From Physcia stellaris (lineage: Eukaryota; Ascomycota; Lecanoromycetes; Caliciales; Physciaceae), in the NCBI GenBank assembly GCA_018902385.1, contig JABSSW010000026.1, forward strand, positions 124,001 through 188,000: a DNA stretch of 64,000 nucleotides, in the 5' to 3' direction. A program made the position numbers and the translations under genes. Shown here one piece after another: positions 37,346-49,721 of the stretch. A model generated the notes under the pieces. That model searched no databases. It had not been told where the DNA came from and worked only from the letters and a program-made list of their open reading frames with translations. Position 1 is the stretch's first letter. Each line of letters opens with the position of its first letter.

Positions 37346-38454
37346 AATTGAACTCCATCTCCATGAGCGACACTAGCAGGGATGAGAGCGGGAGAGCACT
37401 CTCCCGCAAGCAGCTCGGCCCATATCCTGCGACATCGACAGATCTGCTTCGGAGTCCTCGTTCAGGGAAGCACGGCTAGACGCAATTCGATCAGGAGCAC
37501 GACGATCGACACGGACTTAGGCCGGACTGCAATGCATTCAACTCGACTGTCGGGCGCGGAAGCACCGAAGACGATTCGGAGAATTGGGGCCAGGGCGGCA
37601 TATCAAGGAAGGTAGAATTGACCCAAAGCTTCCCTGTGGCAGAGCACAGAGTGCAGTGATCGCGGATCGATACTGTAGTTGAGAACCGTCCACCCATATC
37701 TATAACGCTGTTGTACGTCTCTCTTTGCAGCGGCCGGACGTGGCCTGAATGCAGACTGCGTGCAGGTTCTCGATTGATCAGTCCAGATGATCACTTGAGA
37801 TAATTGGACGAAGATAATTCTGTACTCCGTACCTGTGTACGATCCCCGAAGAGCTTGCTTATCTTACCTTTGTCTTATCTAATTTCGCATGAATAGAACA
37901 TGAATGCTTGTGCCAATCAATGTGTTCTGTCGTCCATGTCTGATTGCTAAGTTATATATAACGGCCACTACTGAAAACCCATGCGATCGCGGTCTCTGAA
38001 ATAATTTTGACCTCCGAGCTCTCGCTTTGAACATCCTCAATGAACTCCTTCCTCCTGCAGCACTAGAGCTTTACTCCCTAGAACCGATCAGACTCAGTAA
38101 GCGGAGTTCCAACGTAAGTAACTCTTGTGCCAACAGCAGAACTACGCGATCTGAAATAATCCCCCTGCCGAGATCGATGTCCACGATATATATTTCAGCG
38201 TGCAGCAACTTGCTTTTCCTGGGATCAATCTTTCTCCCTTCCCTCGAGGTCACACTGGGAATAGAAGGTCAGAATAATGGTGGAGAGAATCCATCGAATA
38301 GCGTTCTTCAAGTGTACTGTGTCAATCGATGGAGGAATAGGTCGGGCAGGCATTGGCTTTGGTTACTATTCTCGTAAAAATCGTTAAAAGCGCTATACCA
38401 GCTTCCCACGCACAACTGCGAGTCTTATTCAGATGGCGTAGCACAAATTCGACA
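37346..38454. other. intergenic, nothing recognised
   Basis: 3' flank of the NLR-like gene; short frames only. Confidence 0.4.
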
Positions 38455-41400
38455 TCAGGACTGTTGCGAGGTGTCGCTGTGATTGCAAGGACTAAGTCCC
38501 CCAATGGTGGATGGAGACCTTTTCGCGACCGAGGTGGTATCCTCTATGCAATTCGCAGGACTAAGTTCCCCGACGACGGATGAAGGCCTTGTTGTAACGG
38601 AGCTCGGGTCGTCGGAGACGTTCGAATTCTTGATGACCAACAGTTCTGCTATCTTACTCAGCACCACCTGCGAAAAAAGGCTGGTCGTATTTATCTGTAT
38701 TGTTCCCTGCTGATTTACCGCTGTCGCCATTAGAAGCTTCTTGCATATCATTAGGCCCGAGTCGATCTTCCCTTGCTGTTGATAGCATTCTGCAAGAGAA
38801 AATAATGCGTCCTGCCGCTCAGCGTGATTTCCGGTGGACGATGCCTTATAGTATCTTTCTGGTCTGGAGATATCCAGGAGAATGATTTCTGCTTCGTGCC
38901 AGCGTTTCTGCTGCATCAATACTCTAGCATAATGGTTCCTGTGACGTAAGACATCTGGATGGTTGTCCTCAAGGAGGCGAGCTGCTGAGGCGACTATTGA
39001 GCTGTACAGCGTTTCGGCTTCCTCCACTTCTCTCATGGCAGCTAGAATATCGCTCAATATTCCCTGCGCTCTCCATGTACGTGGCTGATCGTCGCCGAGT
39101 AGCTTTTTGCGCTGCTCAACGACAAAGCTCGCGACTTTATGCGCTGCTTCTAAATATTCTTGATTAGGTTTCTCGTTGGGTTCGCCTTCCTGAGTGCCTA
39201 GCTTCATATAGGTATTGGCCAACTCTTCCATGGCAGCAAGAGTTCTTTCGTCGCTTTCTCCAAGGCAGCGTTTGAAACCTGCCACAGCTGTTTCATGGAG
39301 TCTTCTAGCATCTTCGAGACGGGAGCAAGCTCGCAAACTGGTCCCCAACCGCTCGTGAATATGAAATGTTACAGGATCCGAACCGGGAACCACTTTATCT
39401 ATCTCAATCAAGGCTTTGGTACCTAGTTCGATAGACTCGGCAAATTGACCTTGCTCCCAGCGGCTTTGGGCTAGTATGCCCATAATGCAGAGCGTGTTTG
39501 GATCGCCCTGGCCTCTATTCTTCAGAAAAGAATTAAAAGCCTGCTCACGAAGATCTGTAGCCTCGTCGATCCGACACTGCTCCCACAGGCAGTCAGATGC
39601 CGCGATCATGACTTCTTCTATCCTGAAGTGTATGGGAAGCAGAGGACTATATGATTGCATCACAGTCCTTAGATTATCCTCAGCCTCGTTAAAGTAACCA
39701 CACTTTGAGTACACTACTCCGGATTTCACTAAGAATATTGCCCTCCTTGATAGACTGATGACAGAATAGGGCGACAGCCAAAGTTTATTGCGATTTCCTT
39801 GGTCGTGCGTGAAGCTGCAGTTGACATTTTTCTGGAACTTTTCTAAAGAAATGATATGAGGGAGAAGTTTTGTAGTTAAGTCTCCGTGGGGATCGACTGC
39901 CTGGTCTAGCGGTGGAAGTAAGATAGACCGAGATAGGGTGTGCATTGCCACTTCGCACCAGATAGCCTGGTCCTTTAGGGTCATTTGAGATCTCTCTCGT
40001 ATCCACATATGGACCAAAGGATGCATGGAATAACTGTCAGTAGTCTCGTGGTGATTAATTAGCGACACTTGAGTGAGGAGATGCAGAGCTTCGCGTAGTC
40101 GAAAAATGCACTGATCTTTCACTAGTGAGGGCTCGTCATCTCGCAGGAACGTCGGCAATATGGTTGAATATCTATGTTCAAGTTGTTTCCTCATAATCGG
40201 CCTCCACATGTGCGACAGTCGGATCCACCAATAATCGAAATGCCATGCATTGTTGCAAGATTTCAAAGCTTGGTCTAACATCGTTTGAGCCTCCTCAGCT
40301 TCAGCTTCTTGCTCAATTTCTGGATGCTTGATAGCCGCGACCAAGATAGCGAAGGAGATGTTTTCATGATGAAAAAAGGAGAAGAGCTTGAGTAATTGTA
40401 TCGCGTCTCTGTACCTTCGCAAATTGGTTGTTTCCAAACCACTGAAGACAACCTCATAGCTTGCATATACCTCCATGTATTCAGGATCTTCCTCATCTGA
40501 ATCACTATCTTTTCGGCCTTCGCGAATCAACTGCCAGCTCTGTTCATAATAGGAAATATAGCTGTTCAAGTCACAATACTTAGCCTTGATAGCTTTGCCT
40601 GCGTGTACCAGTGCAAGTGGCAAGGCTCCAAGTTTTGCTGTGATGGCTGCTGCGAGTTCTTTTGTCTCGGATGTCCAAGGCTCGCATTGGCCAGCCGCTT
40701 TAAGGAAAAGCTCACTGGCTTCAAGATCATTCAGCCCTTCGAAGTGGAACGATTTCTGCCCAATTGTCCCGTGCATTCTGAATGAAGGGTTTCGTGTTGT
40801 AATGAGCGTCAGACCGTGCTCGCTATCTGGAAAGTAACGCTCAATATCCATATCAATATCGTCCGCACTATCAATCAGCAATAACCAGGGTTTGTCACTA
40901 CACGAAAGCCAGCTTTTTGCTGCACGTTCATTAGGCTCGGTTCCACAGGCTTTGGCGATCGCTATAAAGCTCTGTTGAGCATTGCTTGGAGAGCTAGCAT
41001 CAATGGTAAAGATACCCCAGAATCTATTCAATTCAGCCACTTGATAGATAGCCTAGTCTTGCGGGACTCACCGTTGTTTGTTATCCGAAGCGAACTTGCA
41101 ACAGAATTGTGTTTTACCAGAACCACCCATGCCGAACACAACGAAGCGCTTTTGAATGGGACTACTATGAGATACGTCGTAGGACGAATTATATGCCTGT
41201 AAAAGTGAGTCTAGGTAGCCTTGTCTACCTGTGTAGATGGTCGAGACTGTTTTTGGAGTATCGAAATGCCGGTTCAATCGGAGAGTGGAAGCCACTGTTG
41301 CTGCAGTTTCAAGTGATTCAAGTAGCTATACCAATAAGATATCTGTGGGCAGATAGGTTTTATATGCACTCACGGACAATGTTTCCTTTGAAGGAAGCCT

Positions 41401-41994
41401 TGACTCTAAAGAAGCGATCTGCCTGTGGAGTTGAAATCCAAGAAGTTGAGTGTCCTTCGATGCTCTTTGCGCGTATATTCTAGGCCGCGTTAGCAGGCAA
41501 ATCTTTTCATACCATGGAAGGATTTACAAGCTGAGTATTGTTAAAGAGACGCTTAGTCTTTCCCGAAGAGCGGATAGTTTGAGCCGAATTTTGTCCAGTT
41601 CGTCTTTCTTTGCCTGCTTTCTCAAGTGCTTTATGATAATATCTCGCCTTCTCGTACCTTGACCCCTTCTCGTCTTAGTGATTTCTCCTAGTATGACTTG
41701 AAGTCTTTCAACTGTCTCTACACACTCCTGCAGGGTTTCCATTGTATTCTTCCACACATCGACCTCCTGGGAAGGAAGCTCTGGCTGTTCAGCGATGAAA
41801 TCACTGGTATGTGTTCCGTACAGACATTCTAGCGACTTGTTCACTGAATCGAGATCTTGAATCTCGCGCCATAAGGGTTTAATTTCTTCCTCAAAGGAGG
41901 CAGCATCTTCGTACACATTTTTTATGCATTTGCCAAGCTGGAGACACATCTGTACTAGCGATCCAACGCCAACCACGATCGAGAATGGGTCCAT
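38455..41994 (-). CDS. STAND/NLR-like protein: fungal N-terminal domain, NB-ARC, TPR
   Basis: Four exons (41994-41528, 41479-41374, 41325-41072, 41023-38455) join to 1131 aa. The N-terminal about 190 residues (MDPFSIVVGVGSLVQMCLQL onward) match the helical N-terminal domain common on fungal STAND proteins. The NB-ARC domain shows the P-loop GMGGSGKTQFCCKFASD, FWGIFTIDASS, the kinase-2 motif PWLLLIDSADD, LTLITTRN and GALPLALVHAGKA. A winged-helix-like region follows, then TPR/tetratricopeptide-like repeats with AA.A..... periodicity (such as LEDARRLHETAVAGFKRCLG). Such proteins are proposed to act in heterokaryon incompatibility or innate recognition: ATP-driven oligomerisation when the TPR sensor binds a ligand. 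The C-terminus has a 69-nt repeat. All three introns are exactly 48 nt. No in-frame stop interrupts it, so it looks intact. Confidence 0.9.
38485..38620 (-). repeat. 69-nt in-frame direct repeat at the C-terminus of the NLR-like gene
   Basis: Two copies with a 69-nt (23-residue) period encode SSVVGELSPANC and PSTIGGLSPCNH. DNA identity is highest around AGGACTAAG. It lies within the last 60 codons and keeps frame. Confidence 0.7.
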
Positions 41995-42936
41995 GGCTGG
42001 CAATAATACTGCTGTGTCTCAAGGGTTTTAGAAAATTGATGGTGACGGTTTGATGGCTTTGCTAGCAGTCCGTTTTCAAGAGTCCTCCAAACGTATTACA
42101 GAAAGCTTTCGACCTAGATCTGGTTCATGAGTGATGATTGCCACGGATACGACCAAGCTACCTATGGAAGTTAGCAATGTCATGTACAATTAGAGGTGAG
42201 TTTCGAAGCGCAAAGGGGAAGCTTAAGGAAACGCGCCCCCACGAATCCAATTTCAGGTGCGAGAACTGAAATTTAGCACACACACACGTGTATGCAAAAT
42301 CATGTGGTATAACAGTGGACAAGTTATGATCATGCAACATGATATCTGGAGCTGGATTCGATTATGGGAACGCAGGATCAAGAGACCTGCTACAATCCAG
42401 TCAGTAATTGAAGGCTTCATCTGACGCGCGTCCTGTGTCGTCAGTCTATCCCGCCCTCTTGACAGCGCACACAAAATATGCCTAACGTCCTTCCGCATCT
42501 GTGATACTCGCCTTGAAGTGTTCGTGTATGACAGTCATCATGCGGGTGCCCGGAGTTGAGAGGCAACATCCCGGATATAGCTTGAGAAATGAGGGTTGTG
42601 GAGCCACTGAATCCACTCATACATATCCTGAGGCTCAGAGAGCATGAATCATATTGAGGGTATCGACGCTGGACAGACTGTATGTGGCATGATGGAGATT
42701 CGGAGTTGACTTATCACGTGTTTGCATCGTTCGGATGCTCAGTTTTGTGCAGGGTGAGTGCTCAATACGCCTCGGGGGATGCCATGTGCCTCGCCGTAAT
42801 CTGGTGGCGAACCGACTTTATTAGATACCGAGCGCTTGAGCGATGACTTATAGGACTGTCTTTCGAGGAAGAAGCATGTGAAGCTGTGAGATCCCGAAGG
42901 TTGTACAACATGTACGAGTGGCAACAATATTAGTCG
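41995..42936. other. intergenic upstream of the NLR-like gene
   Basis: No gene recognised. The first part should be the promoter of the minus-strand NLR-like gene. Confidence 0.4.
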
Positions 42937-43860
42937 ATGTACGAACAAAGGCTAGCTCTTTTGAGCTTCCGAGCTATGTTTGGAGGCGGTTGGTATTGGA
43001 TGAATCAGTCTTGTTACACAGTACTCCCGATTCCTTTGGATACCGCAGACGATAATTCTTTGACACTACCACGTTTCTCCCCTTTGGTCAATCGACGAAT
43101 ATTTTACAAGCTACTTCGACGAAGAAAGCTATGACCTCTAGGGAGTCTGAGTTGTCAGCAGGTCCGTCGCTACCGCCTAGGAGACGCCTATTGGTTGATT
43201 AGCGGCAAAGGCTCCGGAAAGCAAAGCTCATCTGTGCACAGATTCATCGACGAAGCCGTCCAAAAGACTCTTTCGGCCGACTACCGACGCGACAAGGTTG
43301 ACGATGTGCATAGCTTCCTTCATTCTCTGATCCAAGAAACCTGCGACTCCAGGTACTGCGCGACCATCTTCCAAATACTATGCCGGCCGGTAGACATACA
43401 ACGGCATATTTTTTGCCGCGGACATTGAGCGTAGCATTGTGTTCAGAGAAGATCGTATCTCCCAGCTAATAATTTTCATCCGACTCGTAGCACAGCATCC
43501 TCATGTTCTCGCAAAACTCCGGGGAAGATAAGGTCAACTACCGGGGTTTAAGAGGACGCAAGGTTGTCGAAGTGGAACACACTCAATGGGATGAAATTCC
43601 CAGGCCTTTTTTTGAAACGAAGCGCTCATGCTCGGCGTAAATTCCATTGAGAAACTGCTGACAACGGTCCCTGGTGATTCGCCTCTACCATACCGAACTG
43701 ATACAGAGGAATGTGCATTGCTAGAAGCTGGATATGTGGTTGTAAGAATCGGAATGGATCATAGGGAGAAAGGCATCGCCGTTGGTACCGAGGGACAAGA
43801 AGTCTTTCTGGTCGATGTTAGTACAGACGGATGTCGTTTCAATGCAGTTTTATGAGATTA
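42937..43860 (+). pseudogene. possible NACHT/STAND relic
   Basis: At about 43180-43430 the plus strand reads LGDAYWLISGKGSGKQSSSV and then HRFIDEAVQKTLSADYRRDK. This resembles the P-loop start of fungal NACHT proteins (usually a YWISGKPGSGKST-type motif followed by a helix), but one residue of the loop is missing and the frame soon ends. Surrounding plus frames from 42937 to 43855 show no other convincing motif. Being beside an intact NLR-like gene makes a decayed relative plausible. The evidence is one motif only. Confidence 0.3.
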
Positions 43861-44307
43861 ATAAGGTAGGGAGAAGGCATTCAGTATTAGTGCTAGACCG
43901 AGGAAAGACGAACAGGGCTAAGATGACATCGTGCTTACCTCATCGGCGTTCATCGGCGTCATGAAGCCTCCCCTACTTATGCACCAAACCAGACCAAATG
44001 GCAGGGCAAAGCCAAAGTCAAACTCCTTGTTTTGAAGCTTCGTGCCTAAATCCGCGAAGAGCAAGAACACATACACCACGGGGTTGAATGTCAACACTGA
44101 ACTCCAAATGATTGGAAGATGACAGTGATTTAAACCGTTTCGCTGGACGCTGGACGGCTGTATGATGCTAGTAGTTGCTGACAAAAATTTTATACTTACT
44201 CTATACGCCTACTCACCCAGGCCTCTAGCTATGCACCTACCCTAAATGCCACTCTCCGATGATGCTGAAAATTGAACGCGAGCCTCCTCTTATGCACAGG
44301 AAATCGT
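43861..44307. other. intergenic, nothing recognised
   Basis: 3' flank of the mitochondrial carrier; no supported gene. Confidence 0.4.
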
Positions 44308-45508
44308 TCAGAAAATTTTGTTCATAGCCTGATGCGCCAACTCAACCCCTAGGAAAGTCGCCGCATTTGCGGGTACCGCTCTCGCCATAGCGGGTGCAAA
44401 TCCTGGGAAGAAGGCCTTGAGCCCGCCATTAGCATACAAGCCCTTCACCGTACCTCCTATCGTTGGCCTGCCCTCCGCACTCTGTAATCTACTCTTGATT
44501 GTATCGACCGGAAAGACAGGTATCCACATGGCCACGCCCGCGCAAGCCCCGGCCACCGTCACAGCGCTCAGGCTCAGCTCCCCTTGCGGCTTCCCTGTCA
44601 AGGGGTCCTTGGGCGTCATCTTTCTCTTCATATACTCATATGTAGCAAAATAAGCCGCTGACCCGGGCCCATCTCTCGCCAAAGTCATTGCTGACCCTCT
44701 AAAGACACTCCTTATACCCCCTTCTTTGTAGAGCTGCCGTACTACGTCTACACCGCCGGCGTAGCGGGGCTTTTCGCCCGGAGCAAGGGTCTTCTGGCCT
44801 TGGATCTGGAGAAGAACTTTGACGCGCTCGAAGGGGGCGGTTATAAGTGTCATGGGAATGGCGGAGAAGAAGCCTGCGGTGGAGACCTGGGCTATGGTGA
44901 AGGGGTTGTCGGCTGAGGTATGCGGGGAGAAGGAGCGGACGAGGGATTTTCCGACGTCATAGCCCTGTAAAGTGGTCAGTCTGCTAGGGAGGCTGTAGAA
45001 AGAGGATTGGGGATTATAATCGTACCCAGAAGCTAACGGCGACTGAGGAGGTGATTTGTTAGCTGGTGGACTGCGGACACTGAGGCTTCATGTCTTCTCA
45101 CACATGGGCGTGACCCCCGTCAACGGCGCCGAGACACCTGCATACAGTCCCTATTCGTCCAATCAGCATCACTTCCCTCCTTTCCTGATCTTCCTATCCC
45201 ATCTCTTCGAGGGAGCAATATACCTTCCTCAATCCCTCCCTCGCAACAGTCTTCCTCACTACGTCGATTGCGCCGGTGTAAACCCCTCTCTCACTCGTCT
45301 GCAACCGGACCTTGACCAGATCAAACGGATGCCCCACAAGCACAGCGCAGACTCCGCCCACACCACCCGCTGCCAGGGAGCGTAGACCGGAAAGTGTTGA
45401 TTTTGTGGCCGCTGCTACTTCTGTCTTTACTTCTTCTGTGGAGGGGAGGGTGGGTGTGGAAGAAGAGGAGGAGGAGGAGGAGGAGGAGGAGGAGGAGGAG
45501 GGAGCCAT
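44308..45508 (-). CDS. acuH: mitochondrial carnitine/acylcarnitine carrier
   Basis: Four exons (45508-45224, 45150-45102, 45042-45026, 44964-44308) join to 335 aa. There are three mitochondrial-carrier repeats with signature motifs HPFDLVKVRLQTS, APFERVKVLLQIQGQ and FPVDTIKSRLQ. The phrases GVSAPLTGVTPM, AVSFWGYDVGKSL and TLARDGPGSAAYFATYEY are characteristic of the fungal carnitine/acylcarnitine carrier (Crc1/AcuH), which moves acylcarnitines across the inner membrane for beta-oxidation and acetate/lipid use. Exon 3 is only 17 nt, yet is needed to complete TPMFAVSFWGYD. The start is the ATG at 45508, followed by a serine run encoded by a TCC microsatellite that is unusual for the family and precedes the first repeat. 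Confidence 0.95.
45463..45502 (+). repeat. (GGA)n microsatellite inside coding sequence
   Basis: About 13 GGA/AGG triplets on the plus strand, read on the minus strand as the N-terminal serine run of the carnitine carrier. Length changes would stay in frame. Confidence 0.95.
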
Positions 45509-47209
45509 TGCTGCAAAGGAGTTCACAAGATAGGAACAAGAAAGCGGAAAGACATGTGGGTTGAATCACGGAGTGAGGAAGAGTGAACGCGCCTTTTGGG
45601 CCGAGGTATGACGGATGGCCCCTTGCGGGCCACGGGCCGAACGAGGGGTGAACGGGGATTGCAGTGCTCATCTCTACCTCAACACCTCTACCTAGTCAGG
45701 CGATCAAAATCTTTTGGTTTCGTGCCTGCGAATCGATGAGAAAGTGTGTCTAAGCGAGAGCCAAAAAAGCCTTGGGGGTTCTCTACCAAAAGCCGTAGAC
45801 CCTTCCTATTGGCGACAGCACTTCTTATGCACATGTTATGATCTGACACGAGATACAGCTCTGTGTGCTCTCTCCCCCCAAGATCCCGTGATAACGTCGG
45901 TCTCTGGGAATGAGCTCTTCAGATATGGATCGGCATGCAAGTTCTAGTTCCAATCCTGGTCGGTATCCCAGTGTCTATTAATATATCAGTCGTTCTGGGC
46001 GTAAGAGGTAGGCACAGCGCCATTCTGACTCAGGCTGATGAGATGACAGTCAAGCATGATGACGGCGTCTCTCTCTTATTCCCGTTATAGCTGGGATATC
46101 TCTTGATCATTGGCTTCGAGAAAATGTTGCGCTTCGAGCACCGTATTGATGGTGCTAAGCAATCCTGGCGAAATTGATTAACGATTGCGACGTAATAACA
46201 GTGTGTCAGGTCATTCGTCTAGGATAGAGTGGCATAGACGCAGTCACATTCACGCACGCCTCAGCCCTTACTCTAGGAGCAAATTGCGTTTCATTTCCGT
46301 AACGGGTGCTGCGCCTCCAAGCTCAAGGTCTGCATACGGTATGTCGCAGAAATCTCACACGTTTCATTCTTCCCCTCGGATGGCAACAGAAGTCGATGCA
46401 TCTCGTCGTACAAGTAAACGTAGCCTTGTGCGAGGACTTTTGCGACTCAAATCTCGAATGCAAAGCGCAAATTGCTCGCAACCAACATTTGTGGCATAAT
46501 GCACCAAAACTCGGGGCCTCAAAGGTAGACCATTATTGGAGGCTCCGCAGCAATTACTGAAACGCGCTCGCCACTTTTGATAAGCATAAGGTAACTCGAC
46601 GCCTCGTTCGCTTCTAAATCTGGAACCGTTGATCGGCTCCTCCCGGGAGACATCGATTTCTTCATCAAGTCACGATACACCAAATGGCATCGAATGCAGG
46701 ATTTGACGCGTGTCCTATGCGCTTAAGGCACATGTAGCGATCTCAGTCCGTCAGTCGTTTGATGCAGCCCTGTAGGGCGGAGGCAAGCTTGAGGCTCTGG
46801 TTACCCGTGAACATTTCACGGACGCTGGTAGGCTGCATCGAGCAAGGTCAGCCTCACGTTTCTGTAACGGGAAACAAAGAGCTTACCACAGCTAAGTCTA
46901 AGCATGTCTCAGACGGCCAAGTCAGTATGTGGCTATTATCGACCCGTGGCAGTGGTTCAGAGGAATGCTCAGGCTGTCTCCACACTTCACTTCTGGAACC
47001 TTTTAAACTGCCTAGCAATTGCATCTCAGCTGTCGAAATTCTACATCTTGAGATGACATTGTTTTGAAACTTCTATTTACTAGGTTTGTGGCGTGCAGCA
47101 TCCTCAACAGCTCGCTCAACAAATTACGCTTTGACTACATATATTGCAATTTTCATATCTTGTTGGCAGTCTCTTCCATCTATGCGTGGTCTCGTACACC
47201 ATCGCGATC
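45509..47209. other. intergenic between divergent genes
   Basis: 1.7 kb with only short frames. It should contain the promoters of the carnitine carrier (minus) and the glycosyltransferase-like gene (plus). No specific element recognised. Confidence 0.4.
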
Positions 47210-48717
47210 ATGTATTACTCTACACAGCGTCCAACGCTCCCAAAATACTCTGAAATCCCCTACAAGCCGCTTGGGAGCTTATCGCGCTCGAGATCTCCAT
47301 CGCCGCGGCCCAGTTTGCCCATCCGCTTAGTCAAAATATTTGCAATCGCCGTAGTAATAGCTACATTGTTTACAGTTACATGGTTGCTTTACGATCCAAG
47401 ACTTGATCATCCTCGGAAACCCACCGGGCCGTTACCTTCCATACCGAAAAATTTTCGCACAGTGGGTTTAGTGTTCTATGGGCGTCGCTCAAGGGTAGAA
47501 ATTCTAGACTGTTATCTTAGGGTGTGTGGACAATCAGACCATCCTCGCCTCCCAATCCGTTAGCTCACATTTTTTTATGTAGCAAAACCTCAAGGAAAAT
47601 GGCGGAGTCTTAGATGAAGTCGTTTTCCTTGCCCGCACCGAAAACGCAGGTGATCTCCAGTATCTGGATGACCTTGTTCATACCTCGTCAGGCTACTCGC
47701 GTCGAAATTTGACAGATAAGGCTACTTATGGCCAGGCATGGGACGTTGTTGAGAGAGGTACTATGTATATTAAAATTGACGATGACATTGTAAGTTGCTA
47801 CTCCTGCTTCGTGATTCCAAGCACGCTCCCACCCTTATAATCCAAGGTCCTCGCAGGCTAACCGCAATCTCGCTAGATGTTTATCGAAAAATCTGCTATT
47901 GCTTCTTTGATTGCTACTAAAGTGGCTCACCCCGTAAGCTAAACCCCCTTAATCATGGCTCCTATTTCCATTCTATTTCTTTGAAGCAAAATTCGCACTT
48001 ACACAGTCGTTTCTCTTATTTTAGGAACATCTCCTAATCTCAAGCAACACAATCAACTCACCCCGTCTCGCTTGGCTCCACTCCCATCTCGGCGCCATCC
48101 ACCCGTACCTCCCTGAGATCTCCCCTCCTTCATCCCATTCGCCAAACATGTCATGGCGCTCTTCCTCCCTTCCTCACTGGGATGGCAATCCTGCATCCTA
48201 CTCTCTGCCGCAACACCCATCCCCGCCTTACCCTAACCATCGGTGGCTGCCCCTTCCCTCCGGCTACAGCCTATCCGGTACGCCCATCTCAACGATCGAA
48301 TACACGAGCAGCAAGGTGGCGCTCACCAACTGGGCCGTCGCGGCGCAGGAACACTACTCCTTTCTTGAGAATCTCGAAGACGGGAACCTAGACGTTTACA
48401 AGTTCGGCAAAGAGTTGTGGGATATGCAAGGCGTGAGGCTGCAGGTGAATCTAATTGCCGTGTGGGGGGATGATGTGATTAATAATATGCCCATCCCTGC
48501 AGACGACGAGAAATACTTGACCATGGAGCTGCCAAAGAGATTGGGTAGGCATGCGGTGGTTGATGGTAATGCGATTGCGAGTCATTTTGCGTTTCGGCAT
48601 CAGACGAAGGGAATGGAGATGACGGATCTGTTGGCGAGGTATAAGGGGTATGCTGAGGAGATGGTCTGTGGTGCAGATGTGGCTGAAGGTGAGAAGTTCG
48701 AGCTTGTCGTCATGTGA
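47210..48717 (+). CDS. type II membrane protein, glycosyltransferase-like
   Basis: Four exons (47210-47521, 47583-47789, 47877-47933, 48025-48717) join in phase to 422 aa. A short basic, Ser/Arg/Pro-rich cytosolic N-terminus is followed by one membrane segment (IFAIAVVIATLFTVTWLLY, residues about 45-65), a type II Golgi/ER layout. The lumenal part contains TVGLVFYGRRSRVEILDCYL, ENGGVLDEVVFLARTEN and GTMYIKIDDDIMFIEKSAI, where the DDD resembles the DxD metal/nucleotide-sugar motif, then ISSNTINSPRLAWLHSHLGA. This order matches a fungal family often listed as hypothetical or glycosyltransferase-like. Acceptor and donor sugars cannot be told. The last exon turns from C-rich to G-rich. No indel is needed. 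Confidence 0.75.
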
Positions 48718-48953
48718 TACCCCTGTTATCTCGTTCTCTCGTTTGGGTCTTTGCTACCTAGTAGTCTTTGGTCCGTGCTCCAAAATCCCGAGATCGGATG
48801 TCGCGCTTCAAGGCTCGTGGTGTTTTTCACGTGCACGGATTTTCTATGCTCGGATCTTAGGATTTGCCGCTTGAAGCGCCCGAACATGAGACTTTCCTTT
48901 TTCCATCCTCGACAGCAACCTTGCAGAGCTTCCAAATCCGAATCTTTCTCATC
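48718..48953. other. short intergenic spacer
   Basis: 236 bp between same-strand genes; nothing recognised. Confidence 0.4.
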
Positions 48954-49469
48954 ATGCATCAACTACTCCATGCTAGGTTCCTACATCAATCTCTCCTTCT
49001 CATCACATCCTTCACAGCCCTAATTTCCGCCGCCACACTCCCCTTCCACCCATCACCAACCTCGGCAAATCACTCCACGCCACTCTCCGTCCCTCCCGGC
49101 ATCCATTGCTACATCCCCGGCCCCTCCGCCCCAACTCCCGGGCCCGACTGGGGGATCTGCCAAGTCGTGCTCTTGCACATGCTGGCCCTCCCCAACGCAG
49201 ACGTTCCTCAATACTATCTAGTGACCAGGCAAAGACCGGCGATCCTAAGCAAAGCACCTTGCGCCATCACAATGGATAGGTCGAGGATGTATGGGCGGAT
49301 ATATATTTCCAGAAGAACGATTGTGGAGAGCGCGTGGAGGGTGTTGATGGGTTGTCAGCAGTGGGGTTTGGGGGGGTGGGATAGGCTTGAGGGATTGCCG
49401 GCTTGGATTTTGAATGTTGATCGGGAGGGGAATTATGCGACGAGTAGTCGGGAGCTGACGATGAGGTAG
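48954..49469 (+). CDS. small secreted cysteine-containing protein
   Basis: A single exon of 171 aa. The ATG at 48954 was chosen because the next residues form a signal peptide (FLHQSLLLITSFTALISAA); an upstream in-frame ATG-less extension exists but spoils it. The mature part has four cysteines (GIHCYIP, WGICQVV, APCAITM, MGCQQWG), enough for two disulphides, a Pro-rich linker, and ends NYATSSRELTMR. This resembles fungal small secreted proteins of unknown function with a C-I-P-G start; an effector role is speculative. The first half is C-rich and the second G-rich. Confidence 0.65.
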   Translation: MHQLLHARFLHQSLLLITSFTALISAATLPFHPSPTSANHSTPLSVPPGIHCYIPGPSAPTPGPDWGICQVVLLHMLALPNADVPQYYLVTRQRPAILSKAPCAITMDRSRMYGRIYISRRTIVESAWRVLMGCQQWGLGGWDRLEGLPAWILNVDREGNYATSSRELTMR

Positions 49470-49720
49470 AGGGGGAGAGGTCGGTAAGCTGTTTGTCTGG
49501 GTTGGAAATATGTTGGCCCACGCCTTCGACCTTTTGACATGATGCCTAAGACTAGTCGAAGATCTGTAGTCACTCCCTCCAGGTGTCGAAACGATTCATT
49601 GTCTTAGTGTAGGAGAGATGACAGGGTTCGGAAATAGCCGCATCGCAGGCAGAGAAAGCCATCAGGTATTTCAAATAATTAATGAATGCTGTCGCTGACT
49701 TCTTTTCTTCCTATCAGATC
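49470..49720. other. intergenic spacer before the MITE
   Basis: 3' flank of the small secreted protein; nothing recognised. Confidence 0.4.
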
Positions 49721-49721
49721 A

